Assembly: GCA_017307355.1 (NCBI GenBank)
Contig: JAFKFG010000012.1
Location: forward strand, 1 to 64,000
Length of the DNA: 64,000 bases
Direction of reading: 5' to 3'
DNA from: Alphaproteobacteria bacterium
Lineage (GTDB): Bacteria; Pseudomonadota; Alphaproteobacteria; Micropepsales; Micropepsaceae
In this document: in pieces, positions 51,644-62,038 of the stretch
How positions within the stretch are numbered: position 1 is the first letter of the stretch
How the letters are laid out: each line of letters begins with the position of its first letter
Notes under the pieces: generated by a model
Databases searched by the model: none
The model's input: the letters and a program-made list of their open reading frames with translations, nothing else
Told to the model about the DNA's origin: nothing
Made by a program: the position numbers and the translations under genes

Positions 51644-52660
51644 GTGAACGCACCTTTTATTTTGCCGAAATCGACGGAAAGCTGGCAGCAGAAGCTGAGC
51701 CGATATCGCAAACCGGATATTTCACGTGCGATTTTTGAACTCCTGATCACGGCGGTCCCTTTCGCCCTGGTCTGGCTGACCATGTCTTATGCGTTCCACA
51801 ACGGTCATGCCTGGCTCTATGCCTTGCTTCTGTTGCCTGCTTCGTTGTTGCTGGTGCGCCTTTTCATGATCCAGCATGATTGCGGACATGGGGCTTTTCT
51901 TCCGGGCAAGCGGAGAAATGACTGGACGGGCCGCCTGATCAGCATTCTCACACTGGCACCTTACGATCACTGGCGGCGCTGCCATGCCGCGCATCACGCG
52001 ACCTCCGGAAATCTGGACCGGCGCGGCGTGGGCGATATCGACACGTTGACGGTCGCGGAATATCGGGAACGTTCTCGCTGGGGGCGTCTGCGGTATCGTC
52101 TCTACCGTAATCCCCTGGTGATGTTTGGCATCGGGCCGCTCTATTTTTTCGGCTTCAAGAGTCGCTTGCCGTTCGGGTTCATGCGCGACGGCTGGAAACC
52201 CTGGATCAGCACCATGGCGACAAATGTCGCCATCATCCTGTTTGCCGCCATGGCGATCTCGATCATGGGGTTTCGGGCCTTCCTATCGGTCCATCTTCCT
52301 ATTGTCATCGTCGCGGCCACGATCGGAGTGTGGCTGTTTTACGTTCAGCATCAGTTTGAAGAGACCCATTGGGCGTTCGACGGCGGTTGGAACATCCAGG
52401 AGGCCGCGCTGCAGGGCAGCTCCTATTACGATCTGCCCGGCGTCTTGCGCTGGTTCACCGCCAATATCGGCGTGCACCATGTCCATCATCTCTCAAGCCG
52501 GGTTCCTTATTACCGGCTGCAGGACGTGATGCGGGACCATCCAGAACTGAAGAAGCTGGGACGCCTGACTCTGCTGGAGAGTCTGAAGTCGGTTCGCCTT
52601 GCGCTATGGGACGAGAAGACCAGGCGGCTGGTCTCATTCAAGGATGCGCGGCGCATCTGA
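51644..52660 (+). CDS. Membrane fatty-acid desaturase
   Basis: 338 residues from GTG at 51644; a TTG at 51593 would add 17. Three histidine boxes of the acyl-lipid desaturase family: HDCGHG, HAAHH (in RRCHAAHHATSG) and HHVHH. Four to six membrane segments surround them. It introduces a cis double bond into membrane acyl chains using oxygen and a reduced carrier. No ferredoxin or regulator gene is adjacent. Confidence 0.9.
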   Translation: MNAPFILPKSTESWQQKLSRYRKPDISRAIFELLITAVPFALVWLTMSYAFHNGHAWLYALLLLPASLLLVRLFMIQHDCGHGAFLPGKRRNDWTGRLISILTLAPYDHWRRCHAAHHATSGNLDRRGVGDIDTLTVAEYRERSRWGRLRYRLYRNPLVMFGIGPLYFFGFKSRLPFGFMRDGWKPWISTMATNVAIILFAAMAISIMGFRAFLSVHLPIVIVAATIGVWLFYVQHQFEETHWAFDGGWNIQEAALQGSSYYDLPGVLRWFTANIGVHHVHHLSSRVPYYRLQDVMRDHPELKKLGRLTLLESLKSVRLALWDEKTRRLVSFKDARRI

Positions 52661-52868
52661 CAGCATGACGTTTCCGCAAGAAATGCTTTGCCGCGACCGC
52701 TGCTTTTCCCGGCTGCAAGCCGTACCGTAAGCCTTTGCCCTGGTTTGCGAATGCGCTGCCGCGGACGGCGCCTGGGACGCCCGTTGGATCCCGCAGGCCG
52801 CACCGGCGGGCGCCATGACATTCCACCGGGGTCATGTTTAGATTGCCCGATTTCCGGAAGAGGGCATC

Positions 52869-55685
52869 GTGGCAAAATCCAGCGCATTGCGGTCGGCAAT
52901 CCGGTTCTTTGCCTTTCTGGGTCTTCTGCTTGGCGCGGCATCCCTGGCGCATGCCGCCGAATGGCCCAAGAGCGACATCCCCGCCGACCCCGCCGTCACC
53001 TTCGGCACGCTGCCCAACGGCATGCGTTATGCGATCATGCGCAACGCCACCCCCAGCGAGCAGGTTTCGATCCGCTTCCGGATCGCGGCGGGTTCGATGC
53101 AGGAAACGGCGGCCCAGCGCGGGCTGGCGCATTTCCTGGAGCATATGGCGTTCCGCGGCTCGGTCCATCTGGCCGATGGCGAAATTAACAAGACCCTGGA
53201 GCGGCTGGGCGCGCGGTTCGGTGCCGATACCAATGCCTCGACCGGACAAGAAGAGACGATCTATCAGTTCGATATTCCCAAGTCCGACGATCAGAGCATC
53301 GGCACGGCGCTGACCATCACCCGCGAAATCGCCGGCAATCTCAATCTGGATCCCGCCGCCGCCGCGACCGAGGCCGGCGTGGTCTTGTCCGAACTCAAGC
53401 TGCGCGATTCCCCGGCCTTGCGGGCCTTGCAGGCGCAGCTCAATTTCCTGCTCAAGGACGCGCATGCGACGGCAATGCCGAACGGCGATCCCGCCGTGAT
53501 TGCGCAGGCGCCGATCGCCGAGATCCGCGCTTTCTACCAGGCCTATTACCGGCCGGATCGCGCCACATTGGTGATTGTCGGCGATCTTGATCCCGCTCGG
53601 GTCGAGGCCATGATCAAGCAAAGCTTTTCCGACTGGCGCGGCGTGGGCACGAAAGGCAGCGATCCCAAGCTCGTCATTCCCCGGTCCCGCGACCTGGAAG
53701 CGGAGACATTCGTGGAGCCTCGGGCGACCAACCGGATCCTGCTGGCCTGGGTGAGGCCGCCGGAGCGCACGCCCGAACGCAAGGCCGACGAGAAAGCGTC
53801 CCTGATCCAGGATATCGGCCTCAGCGTGATCAATCGCCGGCTGCGGGACTATGACGTGCCCGCGCGCCCTTACACGCGGGCGGGCGTGAGCCGCGAATCG
53901 GTCTTCAAGGATGCGGAGCTGACAAGCTTCTCCATCGGCTTCGAGCCGGGGCAATGGCGGGCGGCGCTGGAAACGGCGGAACGCATTCGCCTGCGCGTGC
54001 TGCAATCGGGCGTCAGCCAGGGCGAGGTGGATCGCGTGGTGGCGGAATTGCGCAATGCCAGCGAAAATTCCGCCAGCGCAGCCGACACGCGGCCCAGCCG
54101 AAGCATCGCGGGCGCGATCCTCAGGGAAGTCAGCGCCAACAATGTCTATACCAGCCCCGAGCGGGATCTGGCCGCGATTAATGAGGATGTCGCCGGCCTG
54201 ACCGCCGCCGACGTCGATCGGGCGTTGCGGTCGCTTTTCCGCGGCGGCGGGCCGTTGATCTTCCTGTCCAGCACCTCCGAGATCGAAGGCGGAAAAGCCG
54301 CCGTTCGAACCGCATTCCAGGACATCGAGAAAGCGATTGCGGCGGAGCCGGCGCCGGCCGCCGAAACCGCAGCAAAGGCGGTCTGGTCCTTCACCAATTT
54401 CGGAGCCCCCGGAACCGTGGCCGAGCGGCGGGAAATTGCGGACCTGGGCACCAGTTTCGTGCGCTTTGCCAATGGGGTGCGGCTCACGGTGCGGCCGTCC
54501 AAGTTGCGCACCAATGAAGTGCTGGTTTCGGTCAAGGTCGGGGGCGGGCGGTTGGATTTGCCCAAGGATCGCATGACGGCCGCCTGGGCGGTGGGCAGCT
54601 TTGCCGAAGGCGGGCTCGCCACCATGTCCTACGCCGACATGCAGCGCGCCTTGACGGGCAAGAATTATCGCACCGGCTTCGGCATGGGCGAGGATGGTTT
54701 CAATTTTTCCGGCCAGACCACGCCCCGCGATATCGACACCCAGCTGCAGGTGTTCGCCGCCTATATGCAATCGCCGGGCTTCAGGCCGGAGGCGTTCGAG
54801 CGGGGGAAGAATGCCTATACCGCGCAACTGCTCCGCGCCGGCGCCAATCCGGCCGCGACCATGCGCCTGATGGCGCCGCAATTCCTCCATGGCGGGGACA
54901 AGCGCTGGGCCCTGCCGTCGGCCGAGGAAGCGGAAGGCACCAAGCTGGAGGATCTGCGCGCGCTTCTCACCCCGGCGCTTTCCAGCGGCGCCATCGATGT
55001 CACCATCGTGGGCGACATAACGGTGGACCGGGCGGTGGAATCCGTGGCCGCGACCTTTGGCGCCTTCTCCCCCCGCCCCGACACGCGGGTGCAGCACGGA
55101 CCGGACAATGCCACCCATTTCCCCACCGAAAACGACATGGCGATCAAGATCGTCACGGCGGGACAGACCGAACAGCAGATCGCCAGCGTGATCTGGCCCA
55201 CGCATGGACGCTTTCCCGACATCAGGGAACAGGCGACCTTGCAGCTGTTGAGCGACATCATGGAGCAGCGCCTGTTCGACCGGCTGCGCGGCATCGGCAC
55301 GGTTTATGTGGCGCAAGTGGGCAGCGCGGCTTCGGAAGTGTTCGATTACGGCTATATCCAGGCGCTGGCCCAATTGTCGCCCGGCGATGCCCAGAAATTC
55401 TATGATGCGCTGGACCAGCTGGTGGGCGAGATGGCGAAAGGCGATTGGACCGACGACGATCTGGCACGGGCGAAGATTCCCGCCTTGCAGGCTTTGCGCA
55501 AGACCCGCGAAACCAATGGCTATTGGCTGTCGGTGCTGGACCGGGCCCAGGAAGATCCCAACAAGCTGGCCCTGGCGCGCGACTATGGCGCCGATCTCGA
55601 AGCCGTCACCAAACCCGACATCGTGGCGGCGGCGCGGCGCTATCTGGATGCCCAGCGCGCCGTTAAGCTGACCGTGGGTCCTTGA
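52869..55685 (+). CDS. Secreted M16 (pitrilysin/insulinase) protease, two-domain
   Basis: 938 residues from GTG at 52869. The signal peptide ends near residue 32 (SLAHAA). The inverted zinc motif is HFLEHMAFRG near residue 95, with the third ligand Glu in the downstream helix (TEAGVVLSELKLR). A second, non-catalytic M16C domain fills the C-terminal half. It should degrade small peptides in the periplasm. It is convergent with the serine hydrolase gene and separated by three bases. Confidence 0.9.
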   Translation: MAKSSALRSAIRFFAFLGLLLGAASLAHAAEWPKSDIPADPAVTFGTLPNGMRYAIMRNATPSEQVSIRFRIAAGSMQETAAQRGLAHFLEHMAFRGSVHLADGEINKTLERLGARFGADTNASTGQEETIYQFDIPKSDDQSIGTALTITREIAGNLNLDPAAAATEAGVVLSELKLRDSPALRALQAQLNFLLKDAHATAMPNGDPAVIAQAPIAEIRAFYQAYYRPDRATLVIVGDLDPARVEAMIKQSFSDWRGVGTKGSDPKLVIPRSRDLEAETFVEPRATNRILLAWVRPPERTPERKADEKASLIQDIGLSVINRRLRDYDVPARPYTRAGVSRESVFKDAELTSFSIGFEPGQWRAALETAERIRLRVLQSGVSQGEVDRVVAELRNASENSASAADTRPSRSIAGAILREVSANNVYTSPERDLAAINEDVAGLTAADVDRALRSLFRGGGPLIFLSSTSEIEGGKAAVRTAFQDIEKAIAAEPAPAAETAAKAVWSFTNFGAPGTVAERREIADLGTSFVRFANGVRLTVRPSKLRTNEVLVSVKVGGGRLDLPKDRMTAAWAVGSFAEGGLATMSYADMQRALTGKNYRTGFGMGEDGFNFSGQTTPRDIDTQLQVFAAYMQSPGFRPEAFERGKNAYTAQLLRAGANPAATMRLMAPQFLHGGDKRWALPSAEEAEGTKLEDLRALLTPALSSGAIDVTIVGDITVDRAVESVAATFGAFSPRPDTRVQHGPDNATHFPTENDMAIKIVTAGQTEQQIASVIWPTHGRFPDIREQATLQLLSDIMEQRLFDRLRGIGTVYVAQVGSAASEVFDYGYIQALAQLSPGDAQKFYDALDQLVGEMAKGDWTDDDLARAKIPALQALRKTRETNGYWLSVLDRAQEDPNKLALARDYGADLEAVTKPDIVAAARRYLDAQRAVKLTVGP

Positions 55686-55688
55686 CCT

Positions 55689-57263
55689 TCAATTCGCCGC
55701 CGCCTTGGCGAAGTGCAGGTCCTGATAGTCGAAGCTGAAATCCGCCAGGGGCGAAATCGCCGCCATGGTGGCGCCCGCGACTTTCCCGTCCTTGACGGAA
55801 AAATCCACATAGGCGTTTTCGATGGCGCTTTGGGACCAGCGGGTGCGGAATTTGTCGCCGGAGACGGGCTCCAGCACGCCCTCCATGCCGGGCGTGCGGT
55901 CGAAGCGGATCGCCAACTTGCCTTGTTCCGCATCGCGGATGGTCATGCTGCCATACCAGGGATCGACATATTTGCCGGCATAGGCGGCAAGCGCGAGCGA
56001 AGGCTTGGCGCCGCCCGCCGGATCGGGCGCGGGCAGGGTCTTCATCTTGGTCTGGGCCTTGGCGATGGTTTCGGCTTGCGATTTCTGCAGCACCGAAACC
56101 CAGTCGGTCGGCGGCACCGCCAGATAATGATCGAGCAGGTGGTAAAGCACGGCGATCATCGCCATGCCGTCCTCCGAATTGATGGTGACCGCGACCCCGA
56201 CATTCTTTTCCGGGATGAGATAGAGCGCGGCCAAGGCCCCGCCCACCGCGCCGGTGTGCCGGACGATCTTGTGGCCGCGATACATTTCCACGTACCAGCC
56301 CAGCGCGTAATTCTGCATCTCGGGTTTCAGCAACGCGATATTGCGCGGTCCGCTCGGCGGCACCACCACCACCGGCTCCCACATGATGCGCGCCTGCTCT
56401 TCGCTGAAAAGCCGCTTGCCGTCCGGCAATTTGCCGTGCGCCAATTGCACATTCATCCAGCGCGCCAGATCCGTGGCACTGGCGTTGATGCCGCCGGCCG
56501 GGGCGAGCACTTCGGCTTCGCCATGCGGCAGAATGCTTTGTTGCGAGATGCCCTGAATAGGGCCGCCGCTGCGCACATGCAGCGCCACCTTGTTGGCCGC
56601 GTTGGGATCGTAGCTGGTGTGGGCATCGGTCATGCCCACGGGCTGGAAGATGTTCTGCTTGACGAAATCTTCCCAGCTCTGGCCCGACACCGCTTCGACC
56701 AGGGCGCCCGCCACGATGTAGAGAATATTGTCATAGGCATAGGATTCGCGGAATCCCGTGGCCGGCTTCAAATAGCGCAGCGCATGCACCAGCTCGGCCC
56801 GGGTGCGGTCGGTGTTGGGAAAGAGCATCAAATCGCCTTCGCCCAGGCCCAGCCCGCTGCGATGGGTGAGAAGATCGCGCACCGTCATATGCGCGGTGAC
56901 GTAGGGATCGTACATCTGAAAGCCGGGTAACCGGTCTTTGACCAGGTCGGACCATTTCAATTTCTTGCGGTCCACCAGGATGGCGAGCGCTGCGGACGTG
57001 AACGCCTTGGATTCCGATCCGATGGGAATGGCGGTGTGGGCGTCCACTTTCAGGGCCGTACCGATCTGTCGCAGGCCATAGCCCTTGGTCAGCACCGGCT
57101 TTCCATCCTCGACCACGGCCAATGACAGGCCGGGCGCGCCGAAGGCGGTCATGGCTTTTGCCACCGCGGCATCGGTGTCGGCCGGCGGCGCGGCCGAAGC
57201 GGGTAGGGTGCCCGCCCACCAAAGACCCGCCATCAAAGACAATGCTGCGGCCTGTCGTTTCAT
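55689..57263 (-). CDS. Secreted class C beta-lactamase-fold serine hydrolase
   Basis: 524 residues. The signal peptide ends near residue 24 (PASAA). The SxxK motif is Ser83-Glu-Ser-Lys86 (GSESKAF), the Tyr motif is in SYAYDNILY, and HTGAVGGALAAL replaces the KTG block. Residues from about 410 form a DUF3471-like C-terminal domain. Such enzymes are esterases or peptidases rather than antibiotic-resistance beta-lactamases. Confidence 0.88.
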   Translation of the reverse strand: MKRQAAALSLMAGLWWAGTLPASAAPPADTDAAVAKAMTAFGAPGLSLAVVEDGKPVLTKGYGLRQIGTALKVDAHTAIPIGSESKAFTSAALAILVDRKKLKWSDLVKDRLPGFQMYDPYVTAHMTVRDLLTHRSGLGLGEGDLMLFPNTDRTRAELVHALRYLKPATGFRESYAYDNILYIVAGALVEAVSGQSWEDFVKQNIFQPVGMTDAHTSYDPNAANKVALHVRSGGPIQGISQQSILPHGEAEVLAPAGGINASATDLARWMNVQLAHGKLPDGKRLFSEEQARIMWEPVVVVPPSGPRNIALLKPEMQNYALGWYVEMYRGHKIVRHTGAVGGALAALYLIPEKNVGVAVTINSEDGMAMIAVLYHLLDHYLAVPPTDWVSVLQKSQAETIAKAQTKMKTLPAPDPAGGAKPSLALAAYAGKYVDPWYGSMTIRDAEQGKLAIRFDRTPGMEGVLEPVSGDKFRTRWSQSAIENAYVDFSVKDGKVAGATMAAISPLADFSFDYQDLHFAKAAAN

Positions 57264-57289
57264 TGGATCTTCCCCCCTTGCCCGAATGC

Positions 57290-58951
57290 CTAAGCGGATT
57301 GCGGCTCCGCGATGTCCGGCAATGCCCAGCCGATCATGGCATGGGCGATTTCCCGTTCGCCCATGATCACCTTGTCGGCGCCGCGGGCGATGAGATGGTC
57401 GCCTTCGGCGTCGTAATGAGCCCGGGCCACGATCCGAAGCGTTGGATTGGCGCGGCGGGCCTGTTCCACGATCTGGCCCGCCTCGAAGGCTTCCGGAATT
57501 GCCACGAACAGCATGGTGGCGCCCGCGATATTGGCGGCGGTCAAGACGTCGCTCTGTGCGGCGTTGCCGGTGATATGTTCGATGCTGGCGGCGCGCAATT
57601 TTTCGGTCGCGTCCTGGGCTTCCTCGATCACCAGCAGGGGCCTGTCGTGCATCTCCTGCGCCACCAGCCGTCCCACCCGGCCAAAGCCCACCAGCACGGC
57701 ATGGTTTGTCAGTGTGGTGGGCTGCAGCACGGGCTTTTTCGGTGCTTTGGGTTCCGGCGCCTTGTCCGTTTCCTGCGCCCGGTCGCGGGTCGCCAGCCAG
57801 AACAGCAGTGGGTTCAAAAGAATCGAAAGGATCGACGTGCCCAGGACTAGGTCCCGCGCCTCCACCGGCAGCACGCGCAGCCCGATGCCAAGATCGGCCA
57901 GGATGAAGGAGAATTCGCCGATCTGCGCCAGGCTGACCGCGATCACCAGGGCCGGTCCGGTTTTCTGGCCCAGAAGGCGCAGCAGCAGGAAGGCGATGCC
58001 ACCACCGCCCGCCGTCACCACCACGAAGGTCAGCGCGATCATGCCCGGCTCGCGCAGCAGGACCGAAGGGTTGAACAGCATGCCCACGGAGACAAAGAAC
58101 AACACCGCGAAAGCGTCGCGCAGGGGCAGCGATTCCTCCGCCGCCCGCTGGCTGAGCGGCGATCCGGACAGGATCATGCCGGCGAAAAAGGCGCCTAGCG
58201 CGATCGAAACGCCGAACAGTTCCGCCGCCGCAAAGGCCACGCCCAGCGCCACCGACAAGACCGCCAGGCGGAACAGCTCGCGGCTTCCGGTATGGGCGAT
58301 ATAGTGCAGCACGGCGGGAATGACGCGCCGTCCCACCACCAGCATCAGGGCGGCAAAGACCGCCAGCTTGCCGAAGGTGAGTGCCAGCGCCTTGGCCACC
58401 AGCAGAGGCTGAATGTTGCCGCCTTTTATCGCGCTCGCCAAGGGCGGCAGCACCACCAGGGCCAGGACGGTGAGAAGATCCTGCACCACCAGCCAGCCGA
58501 TGGCGATGCGGCCCCGCTCGCTTTCCATCAGGCGACGGTCCTGCAGGGCCCGCAGCACCACCACGGTGCTGGCCACGGAAAGGCAGAGACCGAACACCAG
58601 ACCCGACGCCAGCGGCCAGTCGAACAGCCAGGCCGTGCCGAAGCCCAGCACGGTTACCACCGCCATCTGCAGGGTCGCGCCCGGCACCGCGATGGCACGC
58701 ACCGACATCAGATCCTTCATGGAAAAATGCAGACCGACGCCGAACATCAGCAGAATGACGCCGATCTCCGCCAGCTGCAGGGTGAGGTGCTGGTCGGCGA
58801 CAAAGCCCGGCGTGAAAGGGCCGACCGCCACCCCGGCCAAGAGATATCCCACCAGGGGCGGAAGCTTGAGGCGTTGGGCTGTGGTGCCCAGAATAAAGGC
58901 CAGGGCAAGGCCGACGACGATCACGGCGATCAGGGGGGAAGTTTCGAGCAT
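57290..58951 (-). CDS. CPA2 monovalent cation:proton antiporter with TrkA-N domain (YbaL/KefB type)
   Basis: 553 residues from ATG at 58951. Twelve to thirteen membrane segments (for example LIAVIVVGLALAFILG, VGLHFSMKDL) form the Na+/H+-exchanger domain. From about residue 400, NHAVLVGFGRVGRLVAQEM starts a Rossmann TrkA-N domain, the NAD(H)- or glutathione-binding gate. It exports K+ or Na+ in exchange for protons in the inner membrane. Confidence 0.9.
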   Translation of the reverse strand: MLETSPLIAVIVVGLALAFILGTTAQRLKLPPLVGYLLAGVAVGPFTPGFVADQHLTLQLAEIGVILLMFGVGLHFSMKDLMSVRAIAVPGATLQMAVVTVLGFGTAWLFDWPLASGLVFGLCLSVASTVVVLRALQDRRLMESERGRIAIGWLVVQDLLTVLALVVLPPLASAIKGGNIQPLLVAKALALTFGKLAVFAALMLVVGRRVIPAVLHYIAHTGSRELFRLAVLSVALGVAFAAAELFGVSIALGAFFAGMILSGSPLSQRAAEESLPLRDAFAVLFFVSVGMLFNPSVLLREPGMIALTFVVVTAGGGGIAFLLLRLLGQKTGPALVIAVSLAQIGEFSFILADLGIGLRVLPVEARDLVLGTSILSILLNPLLFWLATRDRAQETDKAPEPKAPKKPVLQPTTLTNHAVLVGFGRVGRLVAQEMHDRPLLVIEEAQDATEKLRAASIEHITGNAAQSDVLTAANIAGATMLFVAIPEAFEAGQIVEQARRANPTLRIVARAHYDAEGDHLIARGADKVIMGEREIAHAMIGWALPDIAEPQSA

Positions 58952-59015
58952 GGTCCCACTATAGGGACAGCGCCCGCGCCAGGTTAACCCCAAAAAACAG
59001 GATCGAAGGCAGGAC

Positions 59016-59044
59016 CGCCGGACAATCTTGCGGATCGTCCGGCG
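59016..59044 (-). terminator. Hairpin after the TPR gene
   Basis: CGCCGGAC pairs with GTCCGGCG around a 13-base loop, directly after the stop of the TPR gene on the reverse strand. No strong T tract. Confidence 0.45.
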
Positions 59045-59052
59045 TCTTTCGC

Positions 59053-60057
59053 CTATTTCGGCGCGTCGGCGACCGGGGCCGGCATTTCATTGGGATAAAG
59101 CAGCTTCCAGTCCGCTTCCGCCTGGATGCGCGCGAAATAGCCCCAACCCTTGACCTGAATGGCCCGCGCCAGCCAGGGCTTGGCTTTGTCGCGCTCGCCC
59201 ATCAGCAGATAATATTGGGCGATACTGTAGCTGGTCGACGCGATCACGCCGTCCGATGTGGCGAAGGGCTGGCCGCCATCGCTGGCGCTGAACATCGAGC
59301 TGACTGGCCGGTTGCCCTTGAAGAGTTGGATCCCGTCGAAATAAGTGTCGGAATCGCCTTTGGGATGAGTCTCGAACAGCGTCTGCTGAAAGCCGTCGAG
59401 GATTTTCCGCGCCTCCGCCGTCCGTCCGGCGCGCGCGGCGCAAAGGAACATCCAATAAACGGTGGAGGATTCGGTTTCATAATCGCGGCTGAAAGCGCCG
59501 ATCTCGCGGGCCCGGGCGAAGGATTTCAGGGCATTGTCGTAATCATGCTTGCCGAAATAGGCCTGGCCCAGATGGTAATGCAGATACATCTGCACCATGT
59601 CGGGATCGCCGGGGAAATAGGAAGGGCCGGGCTTTTCCCGCTCGATCGGCAGGCCTTCATAATATTTGACGCCGGCCAGGCCGTCGGCGATCGATTTGTC
59701 GAATTCGCGCAAGGTCAGGTAACGCTGGGCGCGGTGGCGCAGCAATTTTCCGGATGTGGGATATTGCTTCAGCCCCCGGTCCAGCATCGCGATCGAGTCC
59801 AGAATGTGATTCTGGTACATCAGAAGGCGCGCATACCAGGTGGCGTTGTCGATGGTGACGGATTTCTCGAAATCGGCCTTGGCTTCCGCGGTCGCCTTGA
59901 CCAGATTTTCCATCTGGGCAGGCGGAAACCCGATCTGCTGGACGATGTAGAGCGGCTCGCCCAATAACGATTTGCCTTGCAGTTCGGCGGCCGATGCCGG
60001 CGCGCCGAAGGCCAGGGCTCCGGCCAGGATCAAGGCCGCGATGCAGGACTGATTCAT
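59053..60057 (-). CDS. Secreted TPR-repeat protein
   Basis: 334 residues with a signal peptide ending near residue 23 (APASAA). TPR-like helical pairs follow (ATWYARLLMYQNHILDSIA, YHLGQAYFGKHDYDNALKSF and RAGRTAEARKILDGF). The last repeat is SIAQYYLLMGERDKAKPWL. The protein should be periplasmic and serve protein interactions. No partner is evident; it lies upstream of the antiporter and downstream of the aromatic operon, but with its own terminator. Confidence 0.75.
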   Translation of the reverse strand: MNQSCIAALILAGALAFGAPASAAELQGKSLLGEPLYIVQQIGFPPAQMENLVKATAEAKADFEKSVTIDNATWYARLLMYQNHILDSIAMLDRGLKQYPTSGKLLRHRAQRYLTLREFDKSIADGLAGVKYYEGLPIEREKPGPSYFPGDPDMVQMYLHYHLGQAYFGKHDYDNALKSFARAREIGAFSRDYETESSTVYWMFLCAARAGRTAEARKILDGFQQTLFETHPKGDSDTYFDGIQLFKGNRPVSSMFSASDGGQPFATSDGVIASTSYSIAQYYLLMGERDKAKPWLARAIQVKGWGYFARIQAEADWKLLYPNEMPAPVADAPK

Positions 60058-60090
60058 GATACCCCCCCCCCGATTGGCCGATGACCGGCC

Positions 60091-60846
60091 TTATAGTTTC
60101 ACGCTTCGGCGCAACTCCGAAGCGCCATTAAAAAGCAAACCCGTGTCCGTGCCTACCGAAACAAATGAGGCGCCCGCCCGGACATGCCGGCTCGCGGCTT
60201 CGGCCGACGCGGCGAAGATCCCCGCGGCCTTTCCCGTCGCGCGGATCCGCATGAGCGCTTGGGAGATCGCAGATACCACATCGGGGTGTGTGGAATTGCC
60301 CAGATGGCCCAGCCCCCCGGCCAGATCGCCCGGTCCGATGAAGAGGCCGTCCACGCCTTCCACGGCGGCGATGTCTTCGATGGCATGGAGCCCCGCGGCG
60401 CTTTCGATCTGCACCACCAGGCAGATGTCGGCATGCGTGTTTTCCAGATAACGGGTGTTGGCGCCGAAGCCGGAAGCACGGCTGGTAGCGCTGGCAACGC
60501 CGCGCATGCCATGGGGCGGAAAGCGGGTGGCGGCGACCAGCATCCTGGCCTGGGCAGCGCTTTCGACCATAGGGATGAGCAGCGAGCGGAATCCGATATC
60601 GAGATATTGCTTGATGAGAACCGGGTCGCCGACCGGCGGGCGGGCCACGGCTTCCACCGGATAGGCTTTTACGGCCTGAAGCTGCGCCAGTAAGGTCTGG
60701 ATGGTGTTGGGCGCATGCTCGCCATCGAACAAGAGCCAGTCATAGCCGGCGCCGGCGCAGAGTTCGGCGGTATAGGCATTGGCCAGGGCCTGCCAGAGAC
60801 CGATCTGCGGGCGGTGATCGGCGAGCGCTTGCTTGAGCTTGTTCAT
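60091..60846 (-). CDS. hpaI: HpaI-type class II aldolase
   Basis: 251 residues from ATG at 60846. HpcH/HpaI family: [13 protein letters not shown] near residue 40, the metal Glu/Asp in [10 protein letters not shown] and [14 protein letters not shown]. It splits 4-hydroxy-2-oxoheptane-1,7-dioate to pyruvate and succinate semialdehyde. It overlaps the hydratase gene by four bases and is the last gene of the meta-cleavage operon. Confidence 0.9.
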   Translation of the reverse strand: MNKLKQALADHRPQIGLWQALANAYTAELCAGAGYDWLLFDGEHAPNTIQTLLAQLQAVKAYPVEAVARPPVGDPVLIKQYLDIGFRSLLIPMVESAAQARMLVAATRFPPHGMRGVASATSRASGFGANTRYLENTHADICLVVQIESAAGLHAIEDIAAVEGVDGLFIGPGDLAGGLGHLGNSTHPDVVSAISQALMRIRATGKAAGIFAASAEAASRHVRAGASFVSVGTDTGLLFNGASELRRSVKL

Positions 60847-61646
60847 GCGAACCGTACCGAGATGTTGCCGTGCGGGCCGAAATCGATGTGGAATTCGTCG
60901 CCGGCGGCCGCGAAGACCGGCGCGGTGAAACTGCCGCAGAGCACGATCTCGCCCGGCTGCAGACTTTCGTCCCATTCCTGCAATTTGTTCGCCAGCCATG
61001 CCACGCCCAATGCGGGATGGCCCAGCACGGCCGCTGCTACGCCGGAATCCTCGATCACGCCATTGCGCGAGATCAAGGCCGAGATCCAGCGCAGATCGGT
61101 GCCGGCTGGTATGGCCTGGTCCGCGATGACCAGCCCCGCATTGGCCGCGTTGTCGGAAATGGTATCGAACACTTTGCGCGTGGCGCCGGTTTCCGCGTCG
61201 ATGCGGCGGATGCGGGCATCGATAAGCTCGATGGCCGGGACGATGCGGCTGGTCGCATTCAGCACATCCGCGATGGTGCAGTCGGGCCCGGACAGCCGGT
61301 CTTTCAGGATGAAGGCCAGTTCCACTTCCACCCTGGGTTCGATGAAACGGGAGACGGGAATGTCGCTCTTGTTGGCGAACAGCATGTCGTCCAGAAGGGC
61401 GCCATAATCCGGCTCGTTGATGTTGGAGGAGCGCTGCATGGCGCGGCTGGTGAGACCGATCTTGTGCCCGATCAGCCTGCGGCCGCCGGCCAGCTTGCTC
61501 GCAACCCAGGCGCGCTGCACCCGGTAGCCGTCGGCGATGGTCATGTCCGGATGTTCGCGCGAGAAATGCCCGATCTGCTGGCCGCTTTTTTCCGCGGCAT
61601 CCAGCCGGGCCGCCATGTCCGCTATCTGCGCATCCGACAGGGGCAT
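60843..61646 (-). CDS. hpaH: 2-oxo-hepta-4-ene-1,7-dioate hydratase
   Basis: 267 residues. The 2-hydroxypenta-2,4-dienoate hydratase family is recognised by [28 protein letters not shown] and [16 protein letters not shown]. It adds water to the unsaturated oxo-dioic acid in the homoprotocatechuate route. A magnesium-dependent enzyme of the cytoplasm. Between hpaF and hpaI, as expected. Confidence 0.9.
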   Translation of the reverse strand: MPLSDAQIADMAARLDAAEKSGQQIGHFSREHPDMTIADGYRVQRAWVASKLAGGRRLIGHKIGLTSRAMQRSSNINEPDYGALLDDMLFANKSDIPVSRFIEPRVEVELAFILKDRLSGPDCTIADVLNATSRIVPAIELIDARIRRIDAETGATRKVFDTISDNAANAGLVIADQAIPAGTDLRWISALISRNGVIEDSGVAAAVLGHPALGVAWLANKLQEWDESLQPGEIVLCGSFTAPVFAAAGDEFHIDFGPHGNISVRFA

Positions 61647-61648
61647 CG

Positions 61649-62038
61649 TCAGTCCTTTTTGAAGCGCTTATGGATATTGTTGTGCTTGAAGCTGTCCGCT
61701 TCGTCGGCTTCTTCGACATACAGCGACAGGGCCAGGTAGCGGCGGGCATAGAGTTCCGCGAAATGCGCCTTTATTTGCTCGAAGAGATCGGTGAAGAAGG
61801 TCTGCTTGAATTCGGCGCTGCGGCCAGCGCCCATCTTGACCGTGACATTGACGAAGGCGTCGTCTGCCTTGCCGTCGGCGATCACATAATCGTCCAGCCG
61901 GATGGCGCGCACGCGTATGCCGCCCCAGGGAAAGACCCCGCCGGAATTGCGCATTGCCGCCGCGATCAATTCCAACAGGCCATGGATATCGGCCTCGCCT
62001 TCCAGATTGGACGTCCATTCGACCACTGCATGCGCCAT
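61649..62038 (-). CDS. hpaF: 5-carboxymethyl-2-hydroxymuconate isomerase
   Basis: 129 residues from ATG at 62038, sharing a base with the dioxygenase stop (TAATG). The CHMI family of the tautomerase superfamily shows [14 protein letters not shown] (the catalytic Pro at position 2 of some relatives is Ala here) and [19 protein letters not shown]. It isomerises carboxymethyl-hydroxymuconate. Pro-1 is the usual catalytic base of tautomerases, and the Ala at position 2 makes the mechanism worth checking. Confidence 0.8.
   Translation of the reverse strand: MAHAVVEWTSNLEGEADIHGLLELIAAAMRNSGGVFPWGGIRVRAIRLDDYVIADGKADDAFVNVTVKMGAGRSAEFKQTFFTDLFEQIKAHFAELYARRYLALSLYVEEADEADSFKHNNIHKRFKKD

Noticed and set aside
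52638..55373. Reverse frame of 911 codons opposite the M16 protease
   Set aside because: The forward frame has a complete protease with zinc motif and signal peptide. Long antisense frames are usual in GC-rich coding sequence.
60091..61749. Long reverse frame as a fusion of the aldolase with an upstream domain
   Set aside because: The added N-terminal part is a shadow of hpaH in another frame; the aldolase begins at 60846 with a four-base overlap.
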